A stretch of DNA of 64,000 nt from UTCHB3 sp964531325 (GTDB taxonomy: Bacteria > Bacteroidota > Ignavibacteria > Ignavibacteriales > Ignavibacteriaceae). The position numbers were made by a program, and so were the translations under genes. Below are positions 1 to 9,294 of the stretch, piece after piece. The stretch covers positions 1 to 64,000 of the forward strand of contig CAZHCW010000005.1 in the NCBI GenBank assembly GCA_964531325.1, read 5' to 3'. The notes under the pieces were generated by a model. It was not told where the DNA came from. It made no database searches and saw nothing but the letters and a program-made list of their open reading frames with translations. Each line of letters begins with the position of its first letter. Position 1 is the stretch's first letter.

Positions 1-22
1 AAAAAAATGTCAATCGTTTCAT
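1..22 (-). CDS. First codons of a third tandem Asp-box/sorting-domain protein (partial)
   Basis: A minus-strand ATG at 22-20 is followed by codons for MKRLTFF, the same first seven residues as the complete gene at 84-2534. The 60 bases to its right closely match the spacer between the two complete copies. I infer that the tandem family continues leftward with at least one more member whose body lies outside the window. Only the start is visible. Confidence 0.7.
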
Positions 23-54
23 TTTTTAATCCATTTTATTTTATGTACCATCAG

Positions 55-78
55 AAGTTCTGAGGTTCCGAAGTTCTG
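55..78. repeat. Octamer tandem repeat, 3 units
   Basis: Three 8-base units (AAGTTCTG, AGGTTCCG, AAGTTCTG) lie just downstream of the stop codon of the gene at 84-2534. The matching spacer at 2567-2582 has only two units, so the unit number differs between otherwise near-identical intergenic copies. Confidence 0.8.
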
Positions 79-83
79 AAGCT

Positions 84-2534
84 CTACTTCATCAGCACCA
101 TCTTGATAGTTAAAGATTTTGTCCTCTCTGTTTTTGTGTTGGTGCAGAGAACCTGACAAAAATACATTCCCGAAGGGTTTGATCCCATCTCAATATCCTG
201 TTCAAAATATCCATGACTGAGTGTCCCCCGATTTATCTCGTGAATTAGCTCGCCCATAGGATTGAACACTCTGATCACAACCCTGTTCTCCTCGGGGAGT
301 GAAAAGTTGATTTTTGTTGAGGGGTTGAATGGATTAGGGTAATTCTGTTGGATTGCATAGTCTTCGGGCACATCACCAAAAATGACTTCCACTTCATTTG
401 AATACTCAAAAGTACCGTTGTAATCAATCTGCTTCAGTCGATAGTTGTATATCCCTTCACCGGATAAGGTAAGATCATCAAATGAATAATATATCTTTTG
501 TGTTACTGTTCCGTTTCCTTTAACAAAACCTATTTTCTCCCAAGTGCCATATTTGAATTTCCTTTCAATTTCAAAACCCATGTTGTTGGTCTCGGTCAGG
601 GTGGTCCATTGTAAAACAACTTTATTCCCCAATGGAATCGCTGAAAAAGTTGAGAGTTCTACAGGAGTGTTCCCTCGATTTTTTGTTATCCAGATACCTT
701 CATAATATGGATGAATCCCGATTCCTTCAAATTCATCAAACATATGCATAAACTGGAACCCGTATGGAGGAGTCACAGGGTAAAATTCGTTTAGTTGCCA
801 ACTTAAACCACCATCATACGATGAATAAGTAGCGGAGGATGCTCTTAAATGGTAATGATAGGCATTATGACAAAATATTTGGAAAGGGTTTGTTATTCCA
901 GGGAAAGTCTCGACTGTGAAAGTCATTGCTCCATCTTTAGTACGATAAAAATCACCATCGCCTTTGACATAACCGTTTTTGCTGTCATAAAATTCTATCT
1001 GATCCAAATATTGAAATGGCAAGTTCAATATTTCCCAGGTCTCCCCAAAGTTGGTACTTTTATAAAGAAAACTTTCCATTGCATAATAGGTGCCATCTTC
1101 AAATAAACTAATTTTATCGAAGAATGCATTTTGTACCTGTAGTTTTGTTGTCCATGTAATTCCGTTGTCACTGCTTGCCATAACCGTATCACGATTTGCT
1201 ATCCAAATAGTACCATTTTTTGCAACCTTAATGTCCCTGATTATACCGGCAGGGAAATATGCGACAGATTCGAATGTGTTCCATTTGTCCACAGAACGAT
1301 ATACACTTTTTCCATCTGTCATATAAATCAGTGAATCGTTTACGAGGCAAGAGGCTGTTGGTAAATTAAGCGGGCCATATTTTATTTCCCAGGAGTTTCC
1401 TTTGTCGGTTGAAATGTATATTCTTTTTCCCTCTGCACCTAAAACAACCAGACCTGACTCTGAAAACGAGGCACATTGTGGCCACTCGTAGGACTGATCA
1501 ATCCTCAATTCCCATGGTTCAATAATATTATTGTCCAAACCCGAGACCACGAAGGAAATTCCTTTCCCCGCAAGGTATAATCTGTTATCAATTTTCTTTA
1601 AATCGTTGAAATGTGACCTTTGTTCACCGGAGGAAGCCCTTTCCCATGTAGCTCCCCCGTTAGTAGTATAAATGGTCCCGGGACCTGTCCTAACATGAGC
1701 AATAGCAGTGTTTTCATCCAATATTATCATCTTTTCGGGGCTTCCTAACCAGGATTGCTGATAATAATCATTAAAATTCCAGGTTTGTCCCCTGTTTGAA
1801 GAAAAGGCCATCTGAATAACCAAATCGTAAGTATAGGGAGGATAAAAAATTGTTCTGTAGCCACCAACAGATAAAATGCTGTCGTTCAGGATATCAAATG
1901 ATCCAATATTGTCGAAAGCCGGTGGCAACGGTATTTGTGTGAAGGTTTCACCACCGTCGGTTGTCTCGAAAAGATCGGCACCCATAATCCAACCATGATT
2001 AAAATCAGCGAATTTAACATAAAGAAGAATTCTGGCAATAGTGTCAGTTTCTTCCCAACTCAAACCTCCATCAGTTGTTTTAAGAAGCCGTCCATACCCG
2101 GCAGTCCCAAAGTTAACAGCTGCGTAAGCAGTGTCAGGATTAAAGAAATGAATAGACTTAAGTAAATTAAAGGTTGGGGGGAATGCAACATCATACCAGG
2201 TGGAACCACCATCTGTCGTTTTTTTTATTGTATTGAGAGTGGTTGTACTGTTTGCGGCGAAGATGTTGTTTTCATCAATTACTTTAGCATAATTGAGGGG
2301 TGTAATTGGAATCTTGTTAAACAATGACCAGGTTCTGCCTCCATCACTGCTTCTAATTACAAAACAGGAATCTCCATCTACTCTATATCTTTCCTGGAAA
2401 ACAGCGGTTATATTTAGTGAGTCTTTAAGGTAGAAATCGAGGATTGACCCCTGAAATGGATAGAGATCTATTTGTGTCCACTGCGAAAACAGGAGGGAAT
2501 TAAACACCACTAAAAAAAATGTCAATCGTTTCAT
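84..2534 (-). CDS. Secreted Asp-box (BNR-like) repeat protein with type IX secretion sorting domain
   Basis: An 816-residue exported protein of unknown ligand. It has a short signal peptide ending near FSQ (residues 1-18). About ten Asp-box/BNR-type turns follow (for example SSDGGRTW, TTDGGSTW, TTDGGLSW, SSDNGITW), typical of a beta-propeller. Then comes a conserved 'PVELSTFSA...NNMGFEIERK' beta-sandwich linker, and a C-terminal domain starting YPNPFNPST and ending KSLTIKMVLMK, the type A sorting signal of the Por/type IX system. It is a tandem paralogue of the gene at 2588-5038, with the same length. The first ~140 coding bases differ at only about four positions between the two copies, while the middle is more diverged. 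It is probably cell-surface attached or released; no enzymatic residues were identified. The domain assignment is strong, the biological role unknown. Confidence 0.9.
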   Translation of the reverse strand: MKRLTFFLVVFNSLLFSQWTQIDLYPFQGSILDFYLKDSLNITAVFQERYRVDGDSCFVIRSSDGGRTWSLFNKIPITPLNYAKVIDENNIFAANSTTTLNTIKKTTDGGSTWYDVAFPPTFNLLKSIHFFNPDTAYAAVNFGTAGYGRLLKTTDGGLSWEETDTIARILLYVKFADFNHGWIMGADLFETTDGGETFTQIPLPPAFDNIGSFDILNDSILSVGGYRTIFYPPYTYDLVIQMAFSSNRGQTWNFNDYYQQSWLGSPEKMIILDENTAIAHVRTGPGTIYTTNGGATWERASSGEQRSHFNDLKKIDNRLYLAGKGISFVVSGLDNNIIEPWELRIDQSYEWPQCASFSESGLVVLGAEGKRIYISTDKGNSWEIKYGPLNLPTASCLVNDSLIYMTDGKSVYRSVDKWNTFESVAYFPAGIIRDIKVAKNGTIWIANRDTVMASSDNGITWTTKLQVQNAFFDKISLFEDGTYYAMESFLYKSTNFGETWEILNLPFQYLDQIEFYDSKNGYVKGDGDFYRTKDGAMTFTVETFPGITNPFQIFCHNAYHYHLRASSATYSSYDGGLSWQLNEFYPVTPPYGFQFMHMFDEFEGIGIHPYYEGIWITKNRGNTPVELSTFSAIPLGNKVVLQWTTLTETNNMGFEIERKFKYGTWEKIGFVKGNGTVTQKIYYSFDDLTLSGEGIYNYRLKQIDYNGTFEYSNEVEVIFGDVPEDYAIQQNYPNPFNPSTKINFSLPEENRVVIRVFNPMGELIHEINRGTLSHGYFEQDIEMGSNPSGMYFCQVLCTNTKTERTKSLTIKMVLMK

Positions 2535-2566
2535 TTTTTAATCCATTTTATTTTATGTACCATCAG

Positions 2567-2582
2567 AGGTTCCGAAGTTCTG
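2567..2582. repeat. Octamer repeat, 2 units
   Basis: AGGTTCCG and AAGTTCTG lie between the two tandem sorting-domain genes. This is the counterpart of the three-unit tract at 55-78 and one 8-base unit shorter. Confidence 0.75.
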
Positions 2583-2587
2583 AAGCT

Positions 2588-5038
2588 CTACTTCATCAGC
2601 ACCATCTTGACAGTTAAAGATTTTGTTCTTTCAGTTTTTGTGTTTGTGCAGAGAACCTGACAAAAATACATTCCCGAAGGGTTTGATCCCATCTCGATCT
2701 CCTGTTCAAAATGTCCATGGCTGAGTGTCCCTCTGTTTATCTCCTGAACAAGTTCGCCCATCGAGTTATACACTCTGATCACAACCCTGTTCTCCTCGGG
2801 GAGCGAAAAGTTGATTTTTGTTGAGGGGTTGAATGGATTTGGGTAGTTCTGTTGGATTGCATAGTCTTCGGGCACATCACCAAAAATGACCTCCACTTCA
2901 TTTGAATACTCAAATGTGCCGTTGTAATCGATCTGTTTCAGACGGTAAGAGTAGGTCCCGTCACCGGACAGAGTAAGATCTTCAAAAGAATAATGTACCT
3001 TTTGAGTTACTGTTCCGTTTCCTTTCACAGAACCTATTTTCTCCCATGAACCATCTTTAAACTTCCTTTCAATTTCGAAGCTCATATTGTTGGTCTCAGT
3101 AACAGTACTCCACTGCATGACGACTTTATTTCCCAATGGAGTCGCAGAAAACGATGAGAGTTCTACGGGAGTGTTACCACGGTTTTTTGTTATCCAGATG
3201 CCGTCTTCATAAGGAGTGATCCCTATTCCTTCAAATTCGTTAAACATGTGGATTGAACTGAATTGGTATCCAGGGGTTGCAGGATAAAATTCATTAAGTC
3301 TCCAACTCAACCCACCGTCATACGATGAATAAAGATTGGATTTTGTCAAATAGAGAGTATACGCGTTTTGACAGAATAAGCGGTAAGGATTAGCTATACC
3401 CGGGAAATTCACAACTGTAAAAGTCATTCCTCCATCAGTAGTACGATAATATCCTGTACTTGATCCATGCAAATACCCATTTTTACTGTCATAAAATTCT
3501 ATTTGAGACAAATAATTAAATGGCAAGTTCATTAATTGCCATGTTTCCCCAAAATCGGTACTTTTATATAGATAATTTCCTTGCGCATAAAAGGTACCAT
3601 CTTCAAAAAAACAAATTCCATCGAAATATTCATTTTGTATCTGCAGCTTTGTGTTCCATGTATTTCCGTTATCACTGCTTGCCATAATTGTATCACGATT
3701 TGTAATCCATATAGTACCATTTTTCTTCACATAAATACTATTGATCAATCCGGAAGGAAAATATGCGACAGATTCAAATGTGTCACATCTATCTACTGAT
3801 CGGTATATCCCGTTTTTGTCCGACATATAAATCAGTGAATCATTTACGATAGATAATGATGTCGGATAACCAACTGGACCATATTTTATCGCCCAAGTGT
3901 TTCCTCTGTCGGTTGAAAGATATATTCTGTATTGATCTGCAAAGATCACAGCTAAACCTGACTCTGAAAACCCGGCACAACTTGGTCTCATATAAGTATG
4001 ATTAATCCGCAATTCCCATAGATCTGCTATATTATTACCCGGTTCTGAAGCCAAAAAAGACATTCCGGTCCCTGCGAGATAAACTCTTTCCCCTAATTGC
4101 TTAATATCATTGAAATAGAATTTTAATACACCATTGGATGCCATATCCCATGAGACACCACCGTTAGTAGTATATATGATCCCCGGCATTGTCCTGACAA
4201 ATGCGATAGCAGTATTTTCATCCAACATCATCAAATTTTGTGTGGTCCCTTTCCAGGGTTTGCTAAAATAATCATTGAAACTCCAGGATTGCCCTTTGTT
4301 AGTTGAATATGCCGTCTGAATAATCTGATCTGCACCTGTTGGGGGATAATAATAAATCCTGTAACCAGCGAGTGTGATAATGCTATCGTTCAGGATATCA
4401 AACGCTGTTATATTGTCCAAAGCTGTAGGAGCAGGAATCTGTGTAAAAGAATTACCACCATCAGTTGTTTCCAAAAGATCGGCACCCATTATCCAGCCAT
4501 GGTTGAAATCAGCGAATTTGACGAAATAGAGAATTCTGGCTACAGAGTCAGTTTCTTCCCAATTTAATCCACCGTCGGTAGTTCTAAGAAGTCGTCCATA
4601 ACCTGCGGTACCAAAGTTAACCGCAGCGTAAGCAGTGTCAGGATTAAAGAAATGAATAGACCTAAGCAAATTAAAGGTAGGAGGGAATGCAACATCATAC
4701 CAGGTGGAACCACCATCAGTAGATTTTTTGATTGTATTGGTCGTGGTTGATGTGTTCGCAGTGAAGATGTTGTTTTCATCAAGTACTGTGGCATAATTTA
4801 CGGTTTGAATCGGAACTTTGTTGTGAATTGCCCAGCTTCTTCCTCCATCACTGCTTCTAATTACAAAACAGGAATCTCCATCTACTCTATATCCTTCCTG
4901 GAAAACAGCAGTTATATTTAGTGAGTCTTTAAGGTAGAAATCGAGGATTGACCCCTGAAATGGATAGAGATCAATTTGTGTCCACTGCGAAAACAGGAGA
5001 GAATTAAACACCAAAAAAAATGTTATAAAGTTTTTCAT
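2588..5038 (-). CDS. Secreted Asp-box repeat protein with type IX sorting domain (tandem paralogue)
   Basis: An 816-residue paralogue of the neighbouring gene. The open frame extends to 5089, but the start is placed at 5038 (MKNFITFFLVFNSLLFSQ). That gives exactly the neighbour's length and puts the signal peptide at the N terminus. Asp-box turns (SSDGGRSW, STDGGSTW, TTDGGLNW, SYDGGLSW) fill most of the protein, followed by the 'NNMSFEIERK' linker and the YPNPFNPST sorting domain ending VKMVLMK. Conservation with the neighbour is very high at both ends and lower in the propeller, suggesting homogenisation of the termini with a diversified exposed part. The substrate or adhesion target cannot be read from sequence. 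Confidence 0.9.
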   Translation of the reverse strand: MKNFITFFLVFNSLLFSQWTQIDLYPFQGSILDFYLKDSLNITAVFQEGYRVDGDSCFVIRSSDGGRSWAIHNKVPIQTVNYATVLDENNIFTANTSTTTNTIKKSTDGGSTWYDVAFPPTFNLLRSIHFFNPDTAYAAVNFGTAGYGRLLRTTDGGLNWEETDSVARILYFVKFADFNHGWIMGADLLETTDGGNSFTQIPAPTALDNITAFDILNDSIITLAGYRIYYYPPTGADQIIQTAYSTNKGQSWSFNDYFSKPWKGTTQNLMMLDENTAIAFVRTMPGIIYTTNGGVSWDMASNGVLKFYFNDIKQLGERVYLAGTGMSFLASEPGNNIADLWELRINHTYMRPSCAGFSESGLAVIFADQYRIYLSTDRGNTWAIKYGPVGYPTSLSIVNDSLIYMSDKNGIYRSVDRCDTFESVAYFPSGLINSIYVKKNGTIWITNRDTIMASSDNGNTWNTKLQIQNEYFDGICFFEDGTFYAQGNYLYKSTDFGETWQLMNLPFNYLSQIEFYDSKNGYLHGSSTGYYRTTDGGMTFTVVNFPGIANPYRLFCQNAYTLYLTKSNLYSSYDGGLSWRLNEFYPATPGYQFSSIHMFNEFEGIGITPYEDGIWITKNRGNTPVELSSFSATPLGNKVVMQWSTVTETNNMSFEIERKFKDGSWEKIGSVKGNGTVTQKVHYSFEDLTLSGDGTYSYRLKQIDYNGTFEYSNEVEVIFGDVPEDYAIQQNYPNPFNPSTKINFSLPEENRVVIRVYNSMGELVQEINRGTLSHGHFEQEIEMGSNPSGMYFCQVLCTNTKTERTKSLTVKMVLMK

Positions 5039-5446
5039 GACAAACTGTTTTTTGTTAACTAAAACTACAAAAAAATAGTCAATGCACAAAAATTTGGAGA
5101 TACTTCAATTATTTTTTATTATTCAACCCCGCAAACGGGGTAGGAGAGTGAGGGGTTATTACATATGCTACGAATATTTAATCCCGCAGGCGGGATAATT
5201 TTGACATTTCATTTTACAAAAGGCAATCGGGACGCTACGAATATCAATTCTTCTTCGAGGGAAATTGATTACTTCAGTAAAAAAATTGTGTGAATCCTCG
5301 AATACTGTAAATCCTGATTCAGACAATCCCTCTCTGCGTAACTCCGTTTAATCTGCGTGTATCTGCGTCCCCTAAAATTCTCCACCGATTTCAGCTTTTT
5401 TCTTTTCTGATAACTTTCTATATATTAGTATATCAAATGTCAATTT
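5039..5446. other. Intergenic region with hairpins and interspersed repeat fragments
   Basis: No convincing gene is seen in these 408 bases between divergent genes. There are two perfect hairpins: ACCCCG-CAAA-CGGGGT at 5126-5141 and ATCCCGC-AG-GCGGGAT at 5181-5196. Around 5290-5325 lies a stretch containing GTAAATCCTGATTCAGACAA that recurs at about 35365-35385. At 5335-5380 is an 'AATCTGCGTGTA...CTGCGTCCCC' stretch that recurs at 13965-14015. These are intergenic repeat families with no assigned function. Both flanking promoters must lie here, but I cannot place them reliably. Confidence 0.6.
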
Positions 5447-6916
5447 ATGTTTAAGATGAAGATGAAAACCAGATATCTATTACTGTTAACACTCCTTTTT
5501 ACATTTTCGGGTTTTTCGCAAACCGGATTCCTGAACTTTCTCTCTTACATCAACTCAATCAGCGATCCCGTTCGCAAAGGAGAAGTAGCTGACAGTTTTG
5601 TGAACGCCCACATGACCACGGGAATCCCAATAAAAGAAGGCAACATGGCAGTGTTCCTCTACAAAAACACTGCTAACACTATGCGTATTGCCGGTGATTT
5701 TACCAATTGGGAGCCAACTGTTGCGATGAATAAAATTGTTAACACAAACCTGTTTTACTATTTTCGCACTTTTGAAATGAATGCAAGACTCGATTATAAA
5801 CTTGTAGTAAATGGCAGTAACTGGATTCTTGACCCGTTAAATCCAAGGCAATGTCCCGGTGGTTTTGGTCCAAACTCTGAACTTGCCATGCCTGATTATG
5901 TTCAACCGTGGGAAATAACTCGACTACCAGGGGTACCCGTTGGTAACTTGATTTCATATTCAATCTCCAGCACGAATACAAACTCATCTTTTACTATCTA
6001 TGTTTATCTGCCACCCGGATATGACTCAAATTCCACTAAAAGATATCCTGTTGTTTATTTCCAGGATGGTTCCGACTATCTTTACCTCGCCCAGGCAACC
6101 GCAATTCTTGATAATGCCATCGACAGTGGAAAAATTGAACCGGTGATCGGAATTTTTGTAAAACCCAACAACAGGAATACCGAATATGCCGGTGACCTTC
6201 GAACGCAGTATGCTGCTTTTTTTGCTTTAGAATTGGTACCTTTAATCGATACCAGATACAAAACCATACCTGATAAAAATAAACGACTTGTACTCGGTGA
6301 TTCGTTTGGCGGGAATATTTCGGCAATAATAAGTTGGAACTACCCTCAAATCTTTGCAAACTGTGGACTGCATTCAGGTGCGTTTTGGCCTAACGATTAT
6401 GAGATTTACAACGCCATCGTTGCCGGTCCAAAAAAAGACATCAAGTATTATGCGATTTGGGGGACTTATGAATCCCTCTACCCCAATATGCGCAGTTTTA
6501 GAGATTCTCTGATTTTACAGGGTTACCAAATTTACACAAAAGAATTTCCCGAGGGGCATAGCTGGGGGCTTTGGAGAGCAAATACGATGAATATGATTTC
6601 ATGGTTCTTCCCGGGGGCTCCTGTAACAATTAACGAAAAAGTTTTTTCACCAAATTCGTTTGATGTATATCAGAATTCGCCGAACCCTTTTAATCCGGAA
6701 ACAAAAATAGTGTTTCAACTCCCGTCAAGTGGTAAAACGACACTTATTGTGTATGACTTAAGCGGAAAAGTGGTTGCAGAATTAGTGAATGAGGAGCTTG
6801 CTGCGGGTTATCACTCAGTTATTTTTCAGCCGGAGGATGTTTCTTCTGGAATTTACCTGGCTCGACTAATCAGCGGGAAAAGAAGCAAAACGATTAAATT
6901 AGTCTATCTAAAGTAA
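5447..6916 (+). CDS. Secreted esterase (enterochelin-esterase/esterase D-like) with type IX sorting domain
   Basis: 489 residues. A signal peptide (about residues 1-24, ending GFSQ) is followed by an E-set/CBM48-like beta-sandwich (about 60-150, 'MRIAGDFTNW'). An alpha/beta-hydrolase of the esterase D/Fes type comes next (about 175-390): 'YLPPGYD...YPVVYFQDG', the nucleophile elbow GDSFGG near residue 286, and the catalytic His in EGHSWG near 370. The C-terminal sorting domain begins SPNPFNPET. This layout matches secreted carbohydrate-ester or siderophore esterases of the phylum; the substrate cannot be decided. ATGs at residues 4 and 6 are alternative starts that also leave an intact signal peptide. 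It is transcribed convergently with the glycosyltransferase gene at 6921, with only four bases between them. Confidence 0.87.
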   Translation: MFKMKMKTRYLLLLTLLFTFSGFSQTGFLNFLSYINSISDPVRKGEVADSFVNAHMTTGIPIKEGNMAVFLYKNTANTMRIAGDFTNWEPTVAMNKIVNTNLFYYFRTFEMNARLDYKLVVNGSNWILDPLNPRQCPGGFGPNSELAMPDYVQPWEITRLPGVPVGNLISYSISSTNTNSSFTIYVYLPPGYDSNSTKRYPVVYFQDGSDYLYLAQATAILDNAIDSGKIEPVIGIFVKPNNRNTEYAGDLRTQYAAFFALELVPLIDTRYKTIPDKNKRLVLGDSFGGNISAIISWNYPQIFANCGLHSGAFWPNDYEIYNAIVAGPKKDIKYYAIWGTYESLYPNMRSFRDSLILQGYQIYTKEFPEGHSWGLWRANTMNMISWFFPGAPVTINEKVFSPNSFDVYQNSPNPFNPETKIVFQLPSSGKTTLIVYDLSGKVVAELVNEELAAGYHSVIFQPEDVSSGIYLARLISGKRSKTIKLVYLK

Positions 6917-6920
6917 GAAT

Positions 6921-8063
6921 TTATGCCAAACCCAATCCAAATGCAGACAAAACAGCATCGAGAACCATCTGAGTGGAGATCATCTCCATACAATTTGGTT
7001 TAAAGTCGCAGGAAGGTTTGTAACAAACCAGACAATCCATTTGTGGATAGATTTTTGTTATCCTGCCGTAGTCTTCTATCTCATGGTAAGATGTAGGTCC
7101 AAAAAGACAAATGACTTTTTTCTTTAATGCAGTGGCAGCATGAAGTGCCATTGTATCACCCGAAATTACCACTTGGGGAATATCAAGAAGTGCAAAAAAT
7201 GATCGTAGATCGTTGTCTGTTCCGGTTGAGATCAATTGTGGAAATTGTGTCGTGAGTTCAGATATTCTCTCCACTTCTTCCTCGCCACCGTACAGCAGAA
7301 TTTCCAGTCCGGGAACTGTACCGTAGAGGTATTTAATAAGCTCAACAAATCCATCCATCCTCCACTGTTTCAACTGCCATCTGCCCGAAGCACCAACATT
7401 TATTCCCAACAGATATTTTGCTTGATTCAGAGAGTGTTTTTTGATGAAACTTTGTTTGATTTTAAGCTCTTCTTCATCCAATTTTAACTGAATTTCCCCT
7501 TTTTCATAAGGGAAACCCGCAATTTCGTGGATTATTTGTTGATAGGTTTTGATGTTCGCCTTTTTTAGATGATCAAAAGCTCCCATCTCAAACCATTCCT
7601 CAGCTTTGCTGTTAGAAGGGATAACTTTTCCCTGTTCATCAGTCTCAAAACCATGTTTGTCGTAAGATCCAACAAGAGTTGCAAGCGGGGCACTTTGCGG
7701 TGAAGCATCAGGATGGATCACTACATCAAAATATTGTTCTGCAATTTTTAATACTTCAACTGTATCCTCAAAAGCAACAACTTCATCAACCATATCGATG
7801 TTTTTAAAGACAGGAACCGAGTTCCTTTTTGTAACCCATGTAATTGAACATTCGGGCCACATCTTTTTGATTGCCGGCAGGATTGATGTGGTTCTTAATA
7901 CATCACCCAGAGCATCAAGTTTAATAATCAAAACTCTGAACCGTTTTTCACCACGATCATATTTTATGTAATCTCCACAATCAGTGCAGATTCTGCCTTC
8001 AAGTTTATTAAATTTACAGGGACGGTCGCCCGGGAAATGGATACAATCGTGTTTCAGAATCAT
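6921..8063 (-). CDS. Glycosyltransferase family 9 (heptosyltransferase-like)
   Basis: 380 residues of the ADP-heptose:LPS heptosyltransferase type. The body begins 'VLIIKLDALGDVLRTTSILPAIK' near residue 44. It has a GT9 C-terminal nucleotide-sugar site with 'VISGDTMALHAATALKKKVICLFGPT' near 305-330. It probably adds a sugar to lipopolysaccharide core or another surface glycan at the cytoplasmic face of the inner membrane. Odd point: a ~40-residue N-terminal extension with C7, C16, C26 and C29, and further Cys near the C terminus (CLVCYKPSC), which could bind metal. The start codon overlaps the stop of the upstream family 4 transferase by four bases (ATGA), so the two form one translationally coupled unit. 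The sugar donor cannot be specified. Confidence 0.85.
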   Translation of the reverse strand: MILKHDCIHFPGDRPCKFNKLEGRICTDCGDYIKYDRGEKRFRVLIIKLDALGDVLRTTSILPAIKKMWPECSITWVTKRNSVPVFKNIDMVDEVVAFEDTVEVLKIAEQYFDVVIHPDASPQSAPLATLVGSYDKHGFETDEQGKVIPSNSKAEEWFEMGAFDHLKKANIKTYQQIIHEIAGFPYEKGEIQLKLDEEELKIKQSFIKKHSLNQAKYLLGINVGASGRWQLKQWRMDGFVELIKYLYGTVPGLEILLYGGEEEVERISELTTQFPQLISTGTDNDLRSFFALLDIPQVVISGDTMALHAATALKKKVICLFGPTSYHEIEDYGRITKIYPQMDCLVCYKPSCDFKPNCMEMISTQMVLDAVLSAFGLGLA

Positions 8064-9214
8064 TTTACTGAATCCTCAATTATTTCCTTAAACAAAAGTG
8101 GCATATCGTTAAAACCATTCTGTGATACTTTTTGAGAGATATATTCGGGGAAGTTGAATGTCTTTTTTGCTTCAAAATATTTGATCACTCCTTCAGCAAT
8201 CGCCTCCGGAGAATCGGGAGCAATAACAAATCCTGATTTCCCTTCATCCACAAACTCTGCCAAACCACCAACACGGGTCACAAGCACGGGTTTAAGGAAT
8301 CCATAAGCAACATTTAAAATGCCGGATTGTGTACCGTTTCTGTAAGGGAGAATCACAAGATCGGCAGGTTCATAATATTTATAAACCTCTTCATTTGAGA
8401 TGAATTTGTTGATCATATATACCGAGGACGAGAGGTCAAGCTTTTTGATGATTCCACGGTAAAACTCAAATTCATCATAAAACTCACCTGCAACCAACAG
8501 TTTAATCGATGGGTCCTGTCTGATTATTTCAGGCATTGCATCAAGAAGAAGATCAAGTCCTTTATATTTTCTTACATATCCAAAAAAGAGAATCACTTTT
8601 GCATCGCGGGGGAATCCAAACGAAACCTTGGCTTCTTCACCCGTAACATCACCCCCCGTTTGGTAACAATCGTAAACTGGTAATTCACTTCTGTAAATTG
8701 TTCTGTCACCAGCTGTTGTTTTTAGCTCCTCAGCAACCTTTGCCGAAAGAGTTAAAAAGGAACTTGCGTTTTTTAGACCAATTTTTGTGAGGGTATGATC
8801 GATAAAACTTCCCTCATGAGAGATGTAGTTTTCGGTAATAAAGAGTATTTTGTTTTTGTAAGTGTCTTTTATCAGAGAGGAAATTACACGATGGCAAAGT
8901 CCAAAAAATGGCTGCCACCAGTCGAAAACCACCAAATCAGCTTTTTCTTCTTTGATCCTTTTTGCAACTGAAAACCAGTTAAAGGGATTAACCGAATTTA
9001 TAAGTCGCTCATTTGGTGCTTTTTTAATATTCGTTTCGCTCCTGTCATATTGTGTTGTTCCCGGAAAAAGAAATGAAGGGTAAAGCAATTTATAGTTGAT
9101 TACCTTAACATCAAATTGTTCCTTTAAAACATCATAAAGACTCGAAACAAACAGCGAATTCCCTCCCCTGTAGGGATAAGCGGGACCAATAATTACGATC
9201 TTCTTTTTTGTCAT
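8060..9214 (-). CDS. Glycosyltransferase family 4 (GT-B)
   Basis: 384 residues. The N-terminal half has 'IVIIGPAYPYRGGNSLF', the glycine-rich acceptor-domain start of GT4 enzymes. The C-terminal half has 'VILFFGYVRKYKGLDLLLDAM' and 'PADLVILPYRNGTQSGILNVAYGFLKPVLVTRVGGLAEFVDEGKSGF', where the E-x7-E nucleotide-sugar region is modified to Q-x-G-I. It overlaps the GT9 gene by four bases. Together they suggest a two-step glycan assembly unit, probably for LPS or exopolysaccharide. The transferred sugar is unknown. Confidence 0.87.
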   Translation of the reverse strand: MTKKKIVIIGPAYPYRGGNSLFVSSLYDVLKEQFDVKVINYKLLYPSFLFPGTTQYDRSETNIKKAPNERLINSVNPFNWFSVAKRIKEEKADLVVFDWWQPFFGLCHRVISSLIKDTYKNKILFITENYISHEGSFIDHTLTKIGLKNASSFLTLSAKVAEELKTTAGDRTIYRSELPVYDCYQTGGDVTGEEAKVSFGFPRDAKVILFFGYVRKYKGLDLLLDAMPEIIRQDPSIKLLVAGEFYDEFEFYRGIIKKLDLSSSVYMINKFISNEEVYKYYEPADLVILPYRNGTQSGILNVAYGFLKPVLVTRVGGLAEFVDEGKSGFVIAPDSPEAIAEGVIKYFEAKKTFNFPEYISQKVSQNGFNDMPLLFKEIIEDSVK

Positions 9215-9294
9215 TCTCTCAAAAAGCTAAAATTGATCTGTAAATATAATGGTTTTTGAGGGATAGTGGATATCAGAACAATCGATACAATTTT

